From positions 41,695 through 105,694 of the forward strand of contig JADGEI010000012.1 of assembly GCA_016744455.1 (NCBI GenBank): a stretch of 64,000 nucleotides of DNA, in the 5' to 3' direction. The notes under the pieces were generated by a model. The model did not search any database and was not told the origin of the DNA. It worked only from the letters and a program-made list of their open reading frames with translations. Both the position numbers and the translations under genes were made by a program. The number at the start of each line of letters is the position of its first letter. Within the stretch, counting starts at the first letter, position 1. Shown piece after piece: positions 1-8,514 of this stretch. Source of the stretch: Alcanivoracaceae bacterium (GTDB taxonomy: Bacteria; Pseudomonadota; Gammaproteobacteria; Xanthomonadales; Marinicellaceae).

Positions 1-492
1 AATAGGATTCGTCACAAACATTTTGAGCAATCTCTATCTGTAGCAAATATGGTACAAGCCTTACAATCAACGACAGTGCCGTTAGTTATTATTGGAGACT
101 TTAACGATTTTGAATTTTCTGATGGTTATGTCGATGTTGTTGGTGAAATTAAAGGAGTTGTTGACCCGGTCAAAAATTTACTTGATAGTACAGATGATGG
201 AAGCGGTGCGAGTGTTGTCACACCTACTTTAATAAATGCTGTTGATACTTTGCCGGCGGATGAAAAATATTCTTTTATTTTTAGAGGTACAATTCAAGCA
301 TTAGACCACGCTATTATTAATGACTCCGCTCTTCTGCTATTGTCCCACACTACTTTTGTACGAGGTAATTCAGAAGCTCCTAGAAAATATCGAGGTGATT
401 ATTCTCAAGTGTTGGGAATGTCCGACCATGATGGATTGATGGTTTATTTCAATTTATCTGATGAAATATTTGTAAATGGTTTTGAAGATTAA
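1..492 (+). CDS. Secreted endonuclease/exonuclease/phosphatase (EEP) family protein, C-terminal part
   Basis: The reading frame is open from base 1, so the gene begins upstream and only about the last 163 residues are visible. The motifs IIGDFNDF and SDHDGL match the metal-binding and catalytic GDFN and SDH signatures of the EEP (DNase I-like) fold, near the C-terminal half of that domain. The protein ends in FVNGFED, the F-x-x-G-F-E tail shared with six other exported proteins in this window, so it is probably an extracellular nuclease or phosphodiesterase. The signal peptide would lie outside the window. The next gene, a rhomboid protease, starts 3 nt after the stop, so the two are probably co-transcribed. 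The family is clear; the substrate cannot be told from this fragment. Confidence 0.85.
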   Translation, partial: NRIRHKHFEQSLSVANMVQALQSTTVPLVIIGDFNDFEFSDGYVDVVGEIKGVVDPVKNLLDSTDDGSGASVVTPTLINAVDTLPADEKYSFIFRGTIQALDHAIINDSALLLLSHTTFVRGNSEAPRKYRGDYSQVLGMSDHDGLMVYFNLSDEIFVNGFED

Positions 493-494
493 TT

Positions 495-1136
495 TTGCTA
501 AAATTTAGTACAAAAAAGAAAAAACATATTCCAAAGTTTTCAATCTTAATTTGGCTATTGACATTGGTAGTCATGATTATGGCTAGTTATTACCCAGAAA
601 CTCTACAGTTAAATCGATTATTTGCTATAAAACCTGCACACATAGTTTCCGACCTAAACCAGTCATGGTGGCACTTTTTTCGTTTAGGAACGGCATTGTT
701 TTTACATGGAAATTGGCAGCATTGGGTTGGTAATATGCTGTTGTTTCTAATTATTGCTGTGCCTTTAGAAAAAAGGGTGGGTGGTTTTTGGTTTTTGGTG
801 ATATTTTTTATTACTGGATTTGCAGGAAACATATTGAGCATATACCAATTAAATGCATCGACTCATTACTTGTTGGGCGCAAGTGGTGCTGTTTCTGGTT
901 TATTGGGAGCATGGTTACTTTTATTTCCTCAGCAAAAAATAAGCATTATTATTCCCATTGGGTTTTATATGCAAAAGGCCAAAATACCCGTTTTATTACT
1001 GGCCTTTATTTGGCTGGCTATACAAGTTATTTTACAATTTTCAAGTAATCATAACTACCCGATTGTTTGGAGTTCACACATTGTTGGGTTTATCGTTGGT
1101 TTTTTAATGGCTTGGCTTTATAGAGCCAGTAGTTAA
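495..1136 (+). CDS. Rhomboid family intramembrane serine protease
   Basis: This is a 213-residue polytopic inner-membrane protein. It has the rhomboid signature: H71, H76 and N80 in the HGNWQHWVGN segment, the catalytic serine S130 in GASG, and the catalytic histidine H195 in HIVGF. About six hydrophobic segments follow a basic N-terminus. Rhomboids cleave transmembrane segments of substrate proteins within the membrane. The start is a TTG 3 nt after the upstream stop; an in-frame ATG about 80 bp later would remove the first membrane segment, so the TTG is preferred. It probably belongs to the same transcript as the upstream EEP gene and the DUF1820 gene. The GASG loop is that of ordinary rhomboids. 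I see no specific reason to call it a rhombosortase. Confidence 0.9.
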   Translation: MLKFSTKKKKHIPKFSILIWLLTLVVMIMASYYPETLQLNRLFAIKPAHIVSDLNQSWWHFFRLGTALFLHGNWQHWVGNMLLFLIIAVPLEKRVGGFWFLVIFFITGFAGNILSIYQLNASTHYLLGASGAVSGLLGAWLLLFPQQKISIIIPIGFYMQKAKIPVLLLAFIWLAIQVILQFSSNHNYPIVWSSHIVGFIVGFLMAWLYRASS

Positions 1137-1151
1137 GAGTACAATTCACAG

Positions 1152-1475
1152 ATGCAAGAAAACATATTATACAAAGTTATATTTATTAATCGTTCCAAGG
1201 TTTATGAACTGTATGCCAATGAGGTTTATTCTAGTGATATTTATGGGTTTATATTGGTAGCTGATTTGGTTTTTGATCAAAATAAAACCATTGTTATTGA
1301 CCCCGCTGAAGATAAAATTCGTGAGGAATTTGAAAATGTAAATGTCCTACACTTGCCGGTGCAAAGTGTTATCAGAATTGAAGAAGTAAAGAAAAAAATG
1401 TCTTGCAAAATCAGAGACATAAAAAAAGGCGAAAATATCGCATCATTTCCTCATATGCCAAAACCAAATAAATGA
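1152..1475 (+). CDS. DUF1820 family protein
   Basis: This small soluble protein of 107 residues matches the DUF1820 family. It begins with an LYKVIFINRSKVYELYA segment, followed by the YSSDIYGF and VIDPAEDKIREEF blocks and the HLPVQSVIRIEEV block, all typical of the family. The family is widespread in Gammaproteobacteria and has no established function. There is no signal peptide or membrane segment. The stop codon overlaps the start of the next gene (ATGA, 4 nt), so it is translationally coupled to the NtrX-like regulator. Assignment rests on recalled family motifs. Confidence 0.85.
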   Translation: MQENILYKVIFINRSKVYELYANEVYSSDIYGFILVADLVFDQNKTIVIDPAEDKIREEFENVNVLHLPVQSVIRIEEVKKKMSCKIRDIKKGENIASFPHMPKPNK

Positions 1476-2812
1476 ATCAAGAACATATCTTAATTGTTGA
1501 TGATGAGCCAGATATTAGAAATTTAATATCTGATATTCTCGCTGATGAAGGGTATTCTGTTGCTACTGCAGCAAACGGCGATGAAGCAAATCAACAACTC
1601 AATAAAAAAACACCAAACCTGATTTTGTTAGATATATGGATGCCAGATATAGACGGTATTAGCCTCATGAAAGGCTGGGTGGAAAACAATGTGGTATCAG
1701 CCCCGATAGTTATGATGTCCGGTCATGGAACAGTAGAAACAGCAGTCGAGGCGACCCAATTAGGGGCAAAAGATTTTATTGAAAAACCTTTATCTTTAGC
1801 TAAGTTGTTACAAACTGTAACCGATACCTTGGCTCAAGTAAGCGATTTTGCTGAGGGTGAAACATCTACCATCACAGCGAATATTCATGAACCCATAGGT
1901 AACTCAGAATCAATCAAGCAAATTAATAGGGTTTTACAGCGTATCTATAAAACTAGAAACCATATTTTGATTGAAGGTGAAGGTGGAACCGGTAAGTATT
2001 CTATTGCCCAACTGATTCATCAACATCGTCATGGACAATCACAACCTTGTTTGTTGATTGATGCTGAAACCTGTACTGATGACTTCATTGAAGCAATTAC
2101 TTGTGCTAATGGTTATTTTAGTCGTGTGGCAAAGGGTAGTTTGATAGTTAACAATATCGATAGCTTAAGTGAAGAACACCAGAGTAACTTGTTATCAATG
2201 CTCAAGCATAAGCAGTATGTTATTTATGCGCAAAACACTATGGCACCGATAAATTTTCAAATCATTGCTATCAGTAAAAAAGACATAAATCAGCAAATTG
2301 CAAAAGGCAGGTTTTCAACAGATTTATTAAATATAATATCAGAGGTTAAATTAGAGATCCCTAGTTTACAACAACGTCCAGAAGACATACCTGAATTGCT
2401 AAACTACTTTGTCAACACTTTACCAGATACTGAACAAATACCGTACCGTAAGATGTCAATGGCAGCACAAAATAAGCTCCGAAACCATATTTGGAAAGAT
2501 AACATACAAGAACTTAAGAATACGGTTAGACAATTACAGCTATTGGGAGGAGATGGTGAGGTTTCATTGGACGAAGTTAATGATTTACTCGAGCAAAGCA
2601 ATGAAGTTGCCCAATCACAACATAATAATTGGTATGACCTGCCCCTGCGTGAAGCACGAGAAGCCTTTGAAAAAGACTACCTCATTCATCAATTACAAGC
2701 CGTAAATGGTCGAGTAGGTGACTTAGTTAAAGTTGCAGGAATGGAACGAACACATTTGTACCGGAAACTTAGGGCTCTTAACATCAACCCCAAAGAAGTT
2801 ATTAAATCATGA
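1472..2812 (+). CDS. NtrX-like response regulator with degenerate sigma-54 activator domain
   Basis: The protein has 446 residues. Residues 1-120 are a receiver domain with acidic pocket D10/D11, phospho-acceptor D54, S83 and K105. Residues about 140-370 are an AAA+ domain with an intact Walker A (GEGGTGK, 169-175). However, the GAFTGA loop that contacts sigma-54 is absent: about 20 residues are missing before position 215. The Walker B region reads SLIVNNID instead of the usual TLFLDEI. Residues about 400-446 are a Fis-type helix-turn-helix. It overlaps trkA by 4 nt, an arrangement like the ntrX-trkA order known in other Proteobacteria, but no NtrY kinase is next to it here. It probably binds DNA under phosphorylation control but is unlikely to remodel sigma-54 polymerase. 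Confidence 0.85.
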   Translation: MNQEHILIVDDEPDIRNLISDILADEGYSVATAANGDEANQQLNKKTPNLILLDIWMPDIDGISLMKGWVENNVVSAPIVMMSGHGTVETAVEATQLGAKDFIEKPLSLAKLLQTVTDTLAQVSDFAEGETSTITANIHEPIGNSESIKQINRVLQRIYKTRNHILIEGEGGTGKYSIAQLIHQHRHGQSQPCLLIDAETCTDDFIEAITCANGYFSRVAKGSLIVNNIDSLSEEHQSNLLSMLKHKQYVIYAQNTMAPINFQIIAISKKDINQQIAKGRFSTDLLNIISEVKLEIPSLQQRPEDIPELLNYFVNTLPDTEQIPYRKMSMAAQNKLRNHIWKDNIQELKNTVRQLQLLGGDGEVSLDEVNDLLEQSNEVAQSQHNNWYDLPLREAREAFEKDYLIHQLQAVNGRVGDLVKVAGMERTHLYRKLRALNINPKEVIKS

Positions 2813-4185
2813 AAATATTAGTTTTAGGTGCTGGTCAAGTAGGTTCGTCGATTGCTGAACATCTATCAAAAGAACATAATGATGTTACCGTAGTGGATAC
2901 CGATTTAGAAAAATTGATGGATATGCAAAATCGGCTAGATCTACGTGCAGTTCATGGGAATGCTTCTCATCCTGGTGTTTTAACACGTGCAGGAGCGGAA
3001 GATGCAGATATGGTGGTGGCACTAACTAACAGTGACGAAATCAATATGGTTGCCTGTCAAGTTTGCCATAGTATTTTTCACACGCCATTAAAAATTGCCC
3101 GTGTTAGGCAATCAGAATACTTGGATTATCCAGATTTATTTAATTCTGATCATATGCCAATAGATGTTTTTATTTCTCCAGAAAGATTAGTTACAGAACA
3201 TATTCGACGATTAATTGATTATCCTGGAGCTCTACAAGTAATGGACTTTGCTCATGGCCAAGCACAACTGGTAGCGATATTAGCTGATAATGAAGGGCCG
3301 CTAATAGGTCATCAATTGCGTGAAATTCATAATTACATGCCCGAAGGTGTAGATGCACGTGTTGCAGCAATATTTCGTGATAACAAGCCAATATCACCAG
3401 ATGGCGATACGGTAATTAAAATTAACGATATGGTTTTTTTCTTTGCCGCAAAGAAAGACATAAAACCCGTGATGAGAACCTTGCGACACACTGATAGACC
3501 GGTTAAGAAAGTCATACTTGCAGGTGGTGGTAACATTGGGTTTTCTTTAGCCAAGATGCTAGAACAAGACCACTCAATTAAAGTTATTGAAGGCAATAAA
3601 AAACGCTCACGCTTCATAGCAGAAGAACTCACCAAAGCCCTAGTCATAAAAGGTGATTGCACTTCAGAAGAAATATTGTTCGAAGAAAACATTGATCAAT
3701 GTGACATTTTTTGTGCTGTAACCAATGATGACCAAACTAATTTATTAGCAGCATTAATGGCAAAAAAAATGGGTGCTGACAAAGTGTTGACATTGATTAG
3801 TAAACACAACTACGCACAACTGCTCGAACGTGACCAAATTGACATCGCCATTTCACCTCAACATATAACTATTGGTGGATTATTGGTCCATGTCCGTAAA
3901 GGTAATATGGCTCGAATACATTCGCTTCGAAATGGAGCAGCCGAAGCCATTGAAGTCGTCGTCCATGGTGATGCCAATACTTCCAAAGTCATCGGAAGAC
4001 AACTCAAAGAAATAAATTTACCACCAGGTACAACCATAGGGGGTATTATCAGAGGTAAAAAGGTCATCATCGCTCATCGTAACGTCTTAGTGAAACATGA
4101 AGATCATATTATTCTGTTTGTGACCGATAAACGCAATATTAATGATGTAGAGCGTTTGTTTCATGTTAGCCCAACTTTCATGTAA
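2809..4185 (+). CDS. trkA: Trk system potassium transporter regulatory subunit TrkA
   Basis: The 458-residue length is normal for TrkA. There are two RCK units, each with a Rossmann NAD(H)-binding fold: GAGQVGSSIAEHL at the N-terminus and AGGGNIGFSLAKML near residue 240. Each is followed by a TrkA-C domain. TrkA is the cytoplasmic peripheral subunit that gates the TrkH or TrkG potassium channel. No trkH gene lies in the window. The start codon overlaps the stop of the NtrX-like regulator (ATGA), so both come from one transcript and are translationally coupled. A palindromic repeat follows the stop. Confidence 0.96.
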   Translation: MKILVLGAGQVGSSIAEHLSKEHNDVTVVDTDLEKLMDMQNRLDLRAVHGNASHPGVLTRAGAEDADMVVALTNSDEINMVACQVCHSIFHTPLKIARVRQSEYLDYPDLFNSDHMPIDVFISPERLVTEHIRRLIDYPGALQVMDFAHGQAQLVAILADNEGPLIGHQLREIHNYMPEGVDARVAAIFRDNKPISPDGDTVIKINDMVFFFAAKKDIKPVMRTLRHTDRPVKKVILAGGGNIGFSLAKMLEQDHSIKVIEGNKKRSRFIAEELTKALVIKGDCTSEEILFEENIDQCDIFCAVTNDDQTNLLAALMAKKMGADKVLTLISKHNYAQLLERDQIDIAISPQHITIGGLLVHVRKGNMARIHSLRNGAAEAIEVVVHGDANTSKVIGRQLKEINLPPGTTIGGIIRGKKVIIAHRNVLVKHEDHIILFVTDKRNINDVERLFHVSPTFM

Positions 4186-4194
4186 TTTGCCCCT

Positions 4195-4346
4195 AGATTG
4201 CTTCATAAATTTCCCCTCGCTGCGTTAAAAATTATCATTGATGCTTATCAACTCAAATTTTAAGCCTTGCGAGGAAAAATTCCTAAAGCAATCTAAGTAG
4301 AAATAACTAGTTGATAAACTCCCCTCGCGGCGTTAAAAATTATCAT
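4195..4346. repeat. Imperfect palindromic repeat plus a half copy
   Basis: Arm 4195-4220 (starting AGATTGCTT and ending CCTCGC) is the imperfect inverted complement of 4269-4294. The inner flanks (GTTAAAAATT and AAATTTTAAG) extend the pairing, so roughly 4195-4294 could fold into one long stem. A third half copy at about 4318-4346 repeats CCCTCGC-GCGTTAAAAATTATCAT in direct orientation to the first arm. It lies between the convergent trkA and hrpA genes, where it could act as a terminator or be a REP- or MITE-type dispersed element. No second locus in this window carries the unit. Confidence 0.6.
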
Positions 4347-4392
4347 ATAAAAAATATTTCCTGCTTTCTATAGGCTAGATGGTGCAATTTTA

Positions 4393-7300
4393 TTAAACAG
4401 CTATATTCTTCCAAGCTTTAATCATCCTCACATCCGAAACTTTCTGTTTAGTACCTAAATTTTGAGCAAATAATGATATTCGGTATTCTTCTAATAAGAT
4501 ATGGAACTCTTGTAGGGATTTATTATAAACTTCAGCTTCACTAGCAACGGTATAAAAAGGCAAACTTACTTTTTGTAATTGTGCCAGTTTTTCTGCTTCT
4601 TTTTTTGGGTTTTCTATTGCAGCTTGTAAGCGTATTTCCAAACCTTTGATAAACCTAGGGTAATGTTTGATTTGTGTTATTTCTACTTCGTAAAGAAAAT
4701 CTGCATAAATCAAATAGTCTAATTGATGCTGCATATCATCGTAGGTGTTGGTTGTGATTTTTTCGGCATTGTCTTCGATAGACTGCCAGATAATATACCA
4801 TTGTTCGATAATTGGGTTGATGGCATTGCAAGCCTCGTTGGCATTTTTTAGCCATTGTTTTTCTAATAGTGAACAAATTTCATCAAATTTTTCTTGGCTC
4901 AATATTGGTAAATTTTGCTCGATGATGCCTTCCAAAACGGCATCGATTATATGTTCGATCAATGTATGACTCGTTTCTAATTGGTTCCAAGCAAATTGTG
5001 ATTTGATACTGGTGCTTAGGTTTTTCTGTAGGTATCGATATTTTGCAGGGGTTCTAAGTTTGATTAGAGTTTTTAGCCCTTGCAAATGCTTGGTATAAGC
5101 TTGTTCTTGTGTTTCAAATAAGCGTAAGCCAACACCTTCTGTTTGACTTATTATGGCTGGGTAGGCAATTAAACCGTTGTTGAGGGTGATGGTTGGTTGG
5201 ATGGTTTTGAAAACCCAATCTTTGGCGTTGTTAACTTGGTGGCTTTGACTAGCTGTTTGCTGAAAAGATTTGTTAGCCTTTTGGCTAAATTGTTCTTGCA
5301 AGTCAGTAAAGTGCCGAGATGTTTTGCGTGTTTTATTGCCTTTGTCAACAACGTTAAAGATTAGCTGTAAATGAGTAGGGAGTACTTTATTTTGCCACAT
5401 TTCAACAGTGGTTTTGACACCAGTCATTCGCAATGTTTCAGTAATAATTTGTTGGTAAAATTTACCTTTATTAACATCAATAGAATCACTAATTGCCTGT
5501 GCATATTCACTGGCGGGCACAAGATTTCTGCGCACGGGTTTAGGCAAGCCTTTTATCATTAATTCCAATTTTTCTTGGATTAAACCGGGCACTAGCCATT
5601 GAAAATCATCATCTGTAAAGGAATTTAGCCACTGTAAAGGTATCGTGACAGTTATGCCGTCGTCCTCCTGGCCTGGTGCAAAGTTGTAATTTAAATGAAG
5701 TTTCAAACCACGAAGTGTTAACTGTTTTGGAAACAATTCCTCGGTGGGTTTTGAGCTGCCAGATTTTGTTAATTGAGAATGGGTAAAATGAAGAATATTT
5801 TTGTCTTGTTTACGAAGCCATTTTGCTAACAATTTTTCACTGTATATGTGTTTGGGTATTAGCGTAGAATACAACTCAGCCAAGCGCCAAGGTTCTATGA
5901 GAATATCTTGTTTTCTTTGCCGATCTTCTTGCGCTTGAATCTCAGCAACTAACCTTTGATTGTGTGAATAAAAGGGTAAACGAGTGCGTAAATTGTGTTC
6001 AACTAAACCATTTTCAATAAAAAGTTTGTGCGAGGTTTCGGTGTCAGTCGGTCCATAGTGAAAGGCTTGCTTCATGACAATCGGTAATCCGAATAATGTC
6101 AGGCATTTATAACCCATCACTGAACCTTGTTTCTTTGACCAATAAGGGTCAAAATGAGTTGTTTTGATAACATGACAACCAATATCTTCAACCCACTGTT
6201 GTTCAATTTTGGCCACAGTTCTTCCATATACCTTGGTGGTTTGTACTATACTAGCTGCGATTATCCACTGATGCTTTTGATTGAACTGAGCCGAGCCGGG
6301 GAAGACGAAAAAATTGCGATTCCTTGCTCCAGAATAACCGCCAATATCTCCTGTTTCTTTACGTAAGCCTACATGCGATATAAAGCCAGATAGTATTGCC
6401 TGATGAATGGCCACATAATCGGCAGGCTTACTATTAAGTTTTATTTTTTGTTCCTTGAGTTTGTTTTTTAATTGTTGGTAAATATCACGCCACTCTATAT
6501 AACGTCGAAAGGAAATAAAATTTTGTCTACACCATTTACGAAATTGTGAATTATTATGGGCTTTGCGTTGCTTTATTAAGTCCTTCCATAGATTAATAAA
6601 AGATAGAAAATCAGAACGGTTATCCTGCCACTTCTTATGTGCAGCATCGGCAGCTTGAGCATATTCCAATGGACGTTCACGTACATCTTGAATGGTTAGG
6701 GCGGAAACTATGATTAAGCATTCAGCAACAGAACCTAAGTGGTCAGCTTTAATCAAAATTTGTCCTAATTGAACATCAATAGGTAGTTGATAGAGTTTTC
6801 TGCCGGAAAACGTGAGTTTTCTATCCTTGTCAATGGCATGTAACTCGGTTAATAGTTGATAACCATCTGCAATCATGCTTGCATTGGGTGCGTCAACAAA
6901 TGGAAATTGATCAATGCCGCCAAATCCTAATGCAGCTGCACGTAAGATGACCGATGCTAATGAAGTACGTAATATTTCTGGGTCAGTGTGTTCTACACGT
7001 AGATCAAAATCATCTTCATTGTATAAACGGTAACAAACACCATCGGCAATTCGGCCACAACGCCCTTTACGTTGATTGGCTGCTGCTTTTGAGATTGGTT
7101 CGACCAATAACCCTTGTATTTTAGAACGACTAGAATATCGACTTACACGTGCTAACCCTGAATCAATTACGAAATGAATACGGGGAACTGTTAAAGATGT
7201 TTCTGCGACATTGGTGGTTAAAATAATACGTCTTTGTGGGCCTGGATGAAAAACTCTCATTTGTTGAGCTGCGGTAAGGCGTGCATAAAGGGGTAAAATT

Positions 7301-8211
7301 TCAGTGCCGCATATGTGTTTTCGTGAAAGGTAATCTTGCGCTTCTAAAATTTCTTTTTCGCCAGATAAAAAAACCAAAACATCGCCTTCATGAGCTGATG
7401 CATAGATTTCTGTGACGGCAGAATAAATCCCTAAGTTTAAATCATCATTTTCTTCATCGAGTGGCCGGTATTCAACTTCTACTGGATAACTACGTCCTTC
7501 AACATTGATAATTGGTGCACCGTCAAAATGTTTAGAAAATTTCTCAGTATCTATGGTGGCTGAAGTGATAATTATTTTTAAATCTTTGCGTTTATGTGAT
7601 AATTGTTTAAGAAAACCCAACAAAAAATCAATATTCAAGCTACGTTCATGAGCCTCATCAATAATGATACAATCATAACCATTGAGGAATTTGTCATTTT
7701 GTGTTTCTGCCAATAAAATCCCATCGGTCATGAACTTTATCCAACCATCAGCTGAATACCTATCATCAAAACGTACTTGATAACCTACTTGTTGGCCCAT
7801 TGTTGTATTAAGTTCTTCTGAGACACGCTCAGCCATAGAGCGAGCTGCGATACGTCGCGGTTGTGTACAAGCAATTAATCCATGGTTACCAAGACCTGCC
7901 AACAAACACATTTTTGGTAATTGCGTGGTCTTACCAGATCCAGTTTCGCCAGCTACAACTACGATTTGGTTTTCCTTTATGGCATGAACAATCTCATCTA
8001 CACGAGCAGATACCGGTAAGCCTTTAGCTAAAACCGGCTCAGGTTTGGTTTTAAGTCTACGTTGGTACTTTTGAGTAGCTGATTCAACCAATGCTAAGGT
8101 TTTATCTAGTTTATCCGGATAGCGTTTAGCTAAAAACAATTGCTGTCGTAAACGGAAAAAATCTTTCCTCATGACTGACGATGATAATTGTTTGATAATT
8201 TTTTCTAACAT
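4393..8211 (-). CDS. hrpA: ATP-dependent RNA helicase HrpA (DEAH box)
   Basis: From the chosen start the protein has 1272 residues, close to E. coli HrpA (about 1300). It contains Walker A GETGSGKT (88-95), DEAH (185-188), the SAT motif and motif VI QRKGRCGR. The OB-fold and DUF3418 regions typical of HrpA follow to the C-terminus. HrpA acts in the cytoplasm on RNA and has been linked to rescue of stalled ribosomes and to mRNA processing. The start is placed at MLEKII because this aligns with the HrpA N-terminus. The same frame runs 46 codons further upstream, but those encode a hydrophobic stretch foreign to the family and cross a strong hairpin (8267-8293). The gene stands alone, convergent with trkA. 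Confidence 0.95.
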   Translation of the reverse strand: MLEKIIKQLSSSVMRKDFFRLRQQLFLAKRYPDKLDKTLALVESATQKYQRRLKTKPEPVLAKGLPVSARVDEIVHAIKENQIVVVAGETGSGKTTQLPKMCLLAGLGNHGLIACTQPRRIAARSMAERVSEELNTTMGQQVGYQVRFDDRYSADGWIKFMTDGILLAETQNDKFLNGYDCIIIDEAHERSLNIDFLLGFLKQLSHKRKDLKIIITSATIDTEKFSKHFDGAPIINVEGRSYPVEVEYRPLDEENDDLNLGIYSAVTEIYASAHEGDVLVFLSGEKEILEAQDYLSRKHICGTEILPLYARLTAAQQMRVFHPGPQRRIILTTNVAETSLTVPRIHFVIDSGLARVSRYSSRSKIQGLLVEPISKAAANQRKGRCGRIADGVCYRLYNEDDFDLRVEHTDPEILRTSLASVILRAAALGFGGIDQFPFVDAPNASMIADGYQLLTELHAIDKDRKLTFSGRKLYQLPIDVQLGQILIKADHLGSVAECLIIVSALTIQDVRERPLEYAQAADAAHKKWQDNRSDFLSFINLWKDLIKQRKAHNNSQFRKWCRQNFISFRRYIEWRDIYQQLKNKLKEQKIKLNSKPADYVAIHQAILSGFISHVGLRKETGDIGGYSGARNRNFFVFPGSAQFNQKHQWIIAASIVQTTKVYGRTVAKIEQQWVEDIGCHVIKTTHFDPYWSKKQGSVMGYKCLTLFGLPIVMKQAFHYGPTDTETSHKLFIENGLVEHNLRTRLPFYSHNQRLVAEIQAQEDRQRKQDILIEPWRLAELYSTLIPKHIYSEKLLAKWLRKQDKNILHFTHSQLTKSGSSKPTEELFPKQLTLRGLKLHLNYNFAPGQEDDGITVTIPLQWLNSFTDDDFQWLVPGLIQEKLELMIKGLPKPVRRNLVPASEYAQAISDSIDVNKGKFYQQIITETLRMTGVKTTVEMWQNKVLPTHLQLIFNVVDKGNKTRKTSRHFTDLQEQFSQKANKSFQQTASQSHQVNNAKDWVFKTIQPTITLNNGLIAYPAIISQTEGVGLRLFETQEQAYTKHLQGLKTLIKLRTPAKYRYLQKNLSTSIKSQFAWNQLETSHTLIEHIIDAVLEGIIEQNLPILSQEKFDEICSLLEKQWLKNANEACNAINPIIEQWYIIWQSIEDNAEKITTNTYDDMQHQLDYLIYADFLYEVEITQIKHYPRFIKGLEIRLQAAIENPKKEAEKLAQLQKVSLPFYTVASEAEVYNKSLQEFHILLEEYRISLFAQNLGTKQKVSDVRMIKAWKNIAV

Positions 8212-8514
8212 GGCGGGATTATAAAGGTAAATGACTAAAATAAAAAGAACCATAGAGATTAGTATTAACCCTGCGGTATTATGCCGCAGGGTTGATATAA
8301 ACCAATAAACCACAATAAATGGCAACCGAATATTTATAATTAAGCACAATTATAAATAAATGAGCACCATTATTTGCTAGCTATTCTCAATAGAAATGGA
8401 TACGAGATCGACCAGTGAATTAACAAAACTAAACCGGTTTGATAAGCCTGTTAATATTTCTGGTTAGTTATTTTGTTTGTTTTTTCACACATTTCCTATC
8501 CTATAATTCAGATT
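8212..8514. other. Intergenic region with a strong hairpin
   Basis: This 303-bp gap separates two minus-strand genes. It holds a perfect 10-bp stem at 8267-8293 (AACCCTGCGG and CCGCAGGGTT, 7-nt loop). No T-run follows on either strand, so it is only a possible terminator for the upstream FG-GAP gene. The rest is A+T-rich and would have to hold the hrpA promoter. I see no further gene. Confidence 0.5.

Noticed and set aside
8267..8293. The perfect 10-bp hairpin as a rho-independent terminator
   Set aside because: No T-run follows on either strand, so it is listed only as a hairpin within the gap.
8212..8349. A 46-codon hydrophobic N-terminal extension of the HrpA frame
   Set aside because: HrpA has no such segment, the stretch crosses a perfect hairpin, and the MLEKII start aligns with family N-termini.
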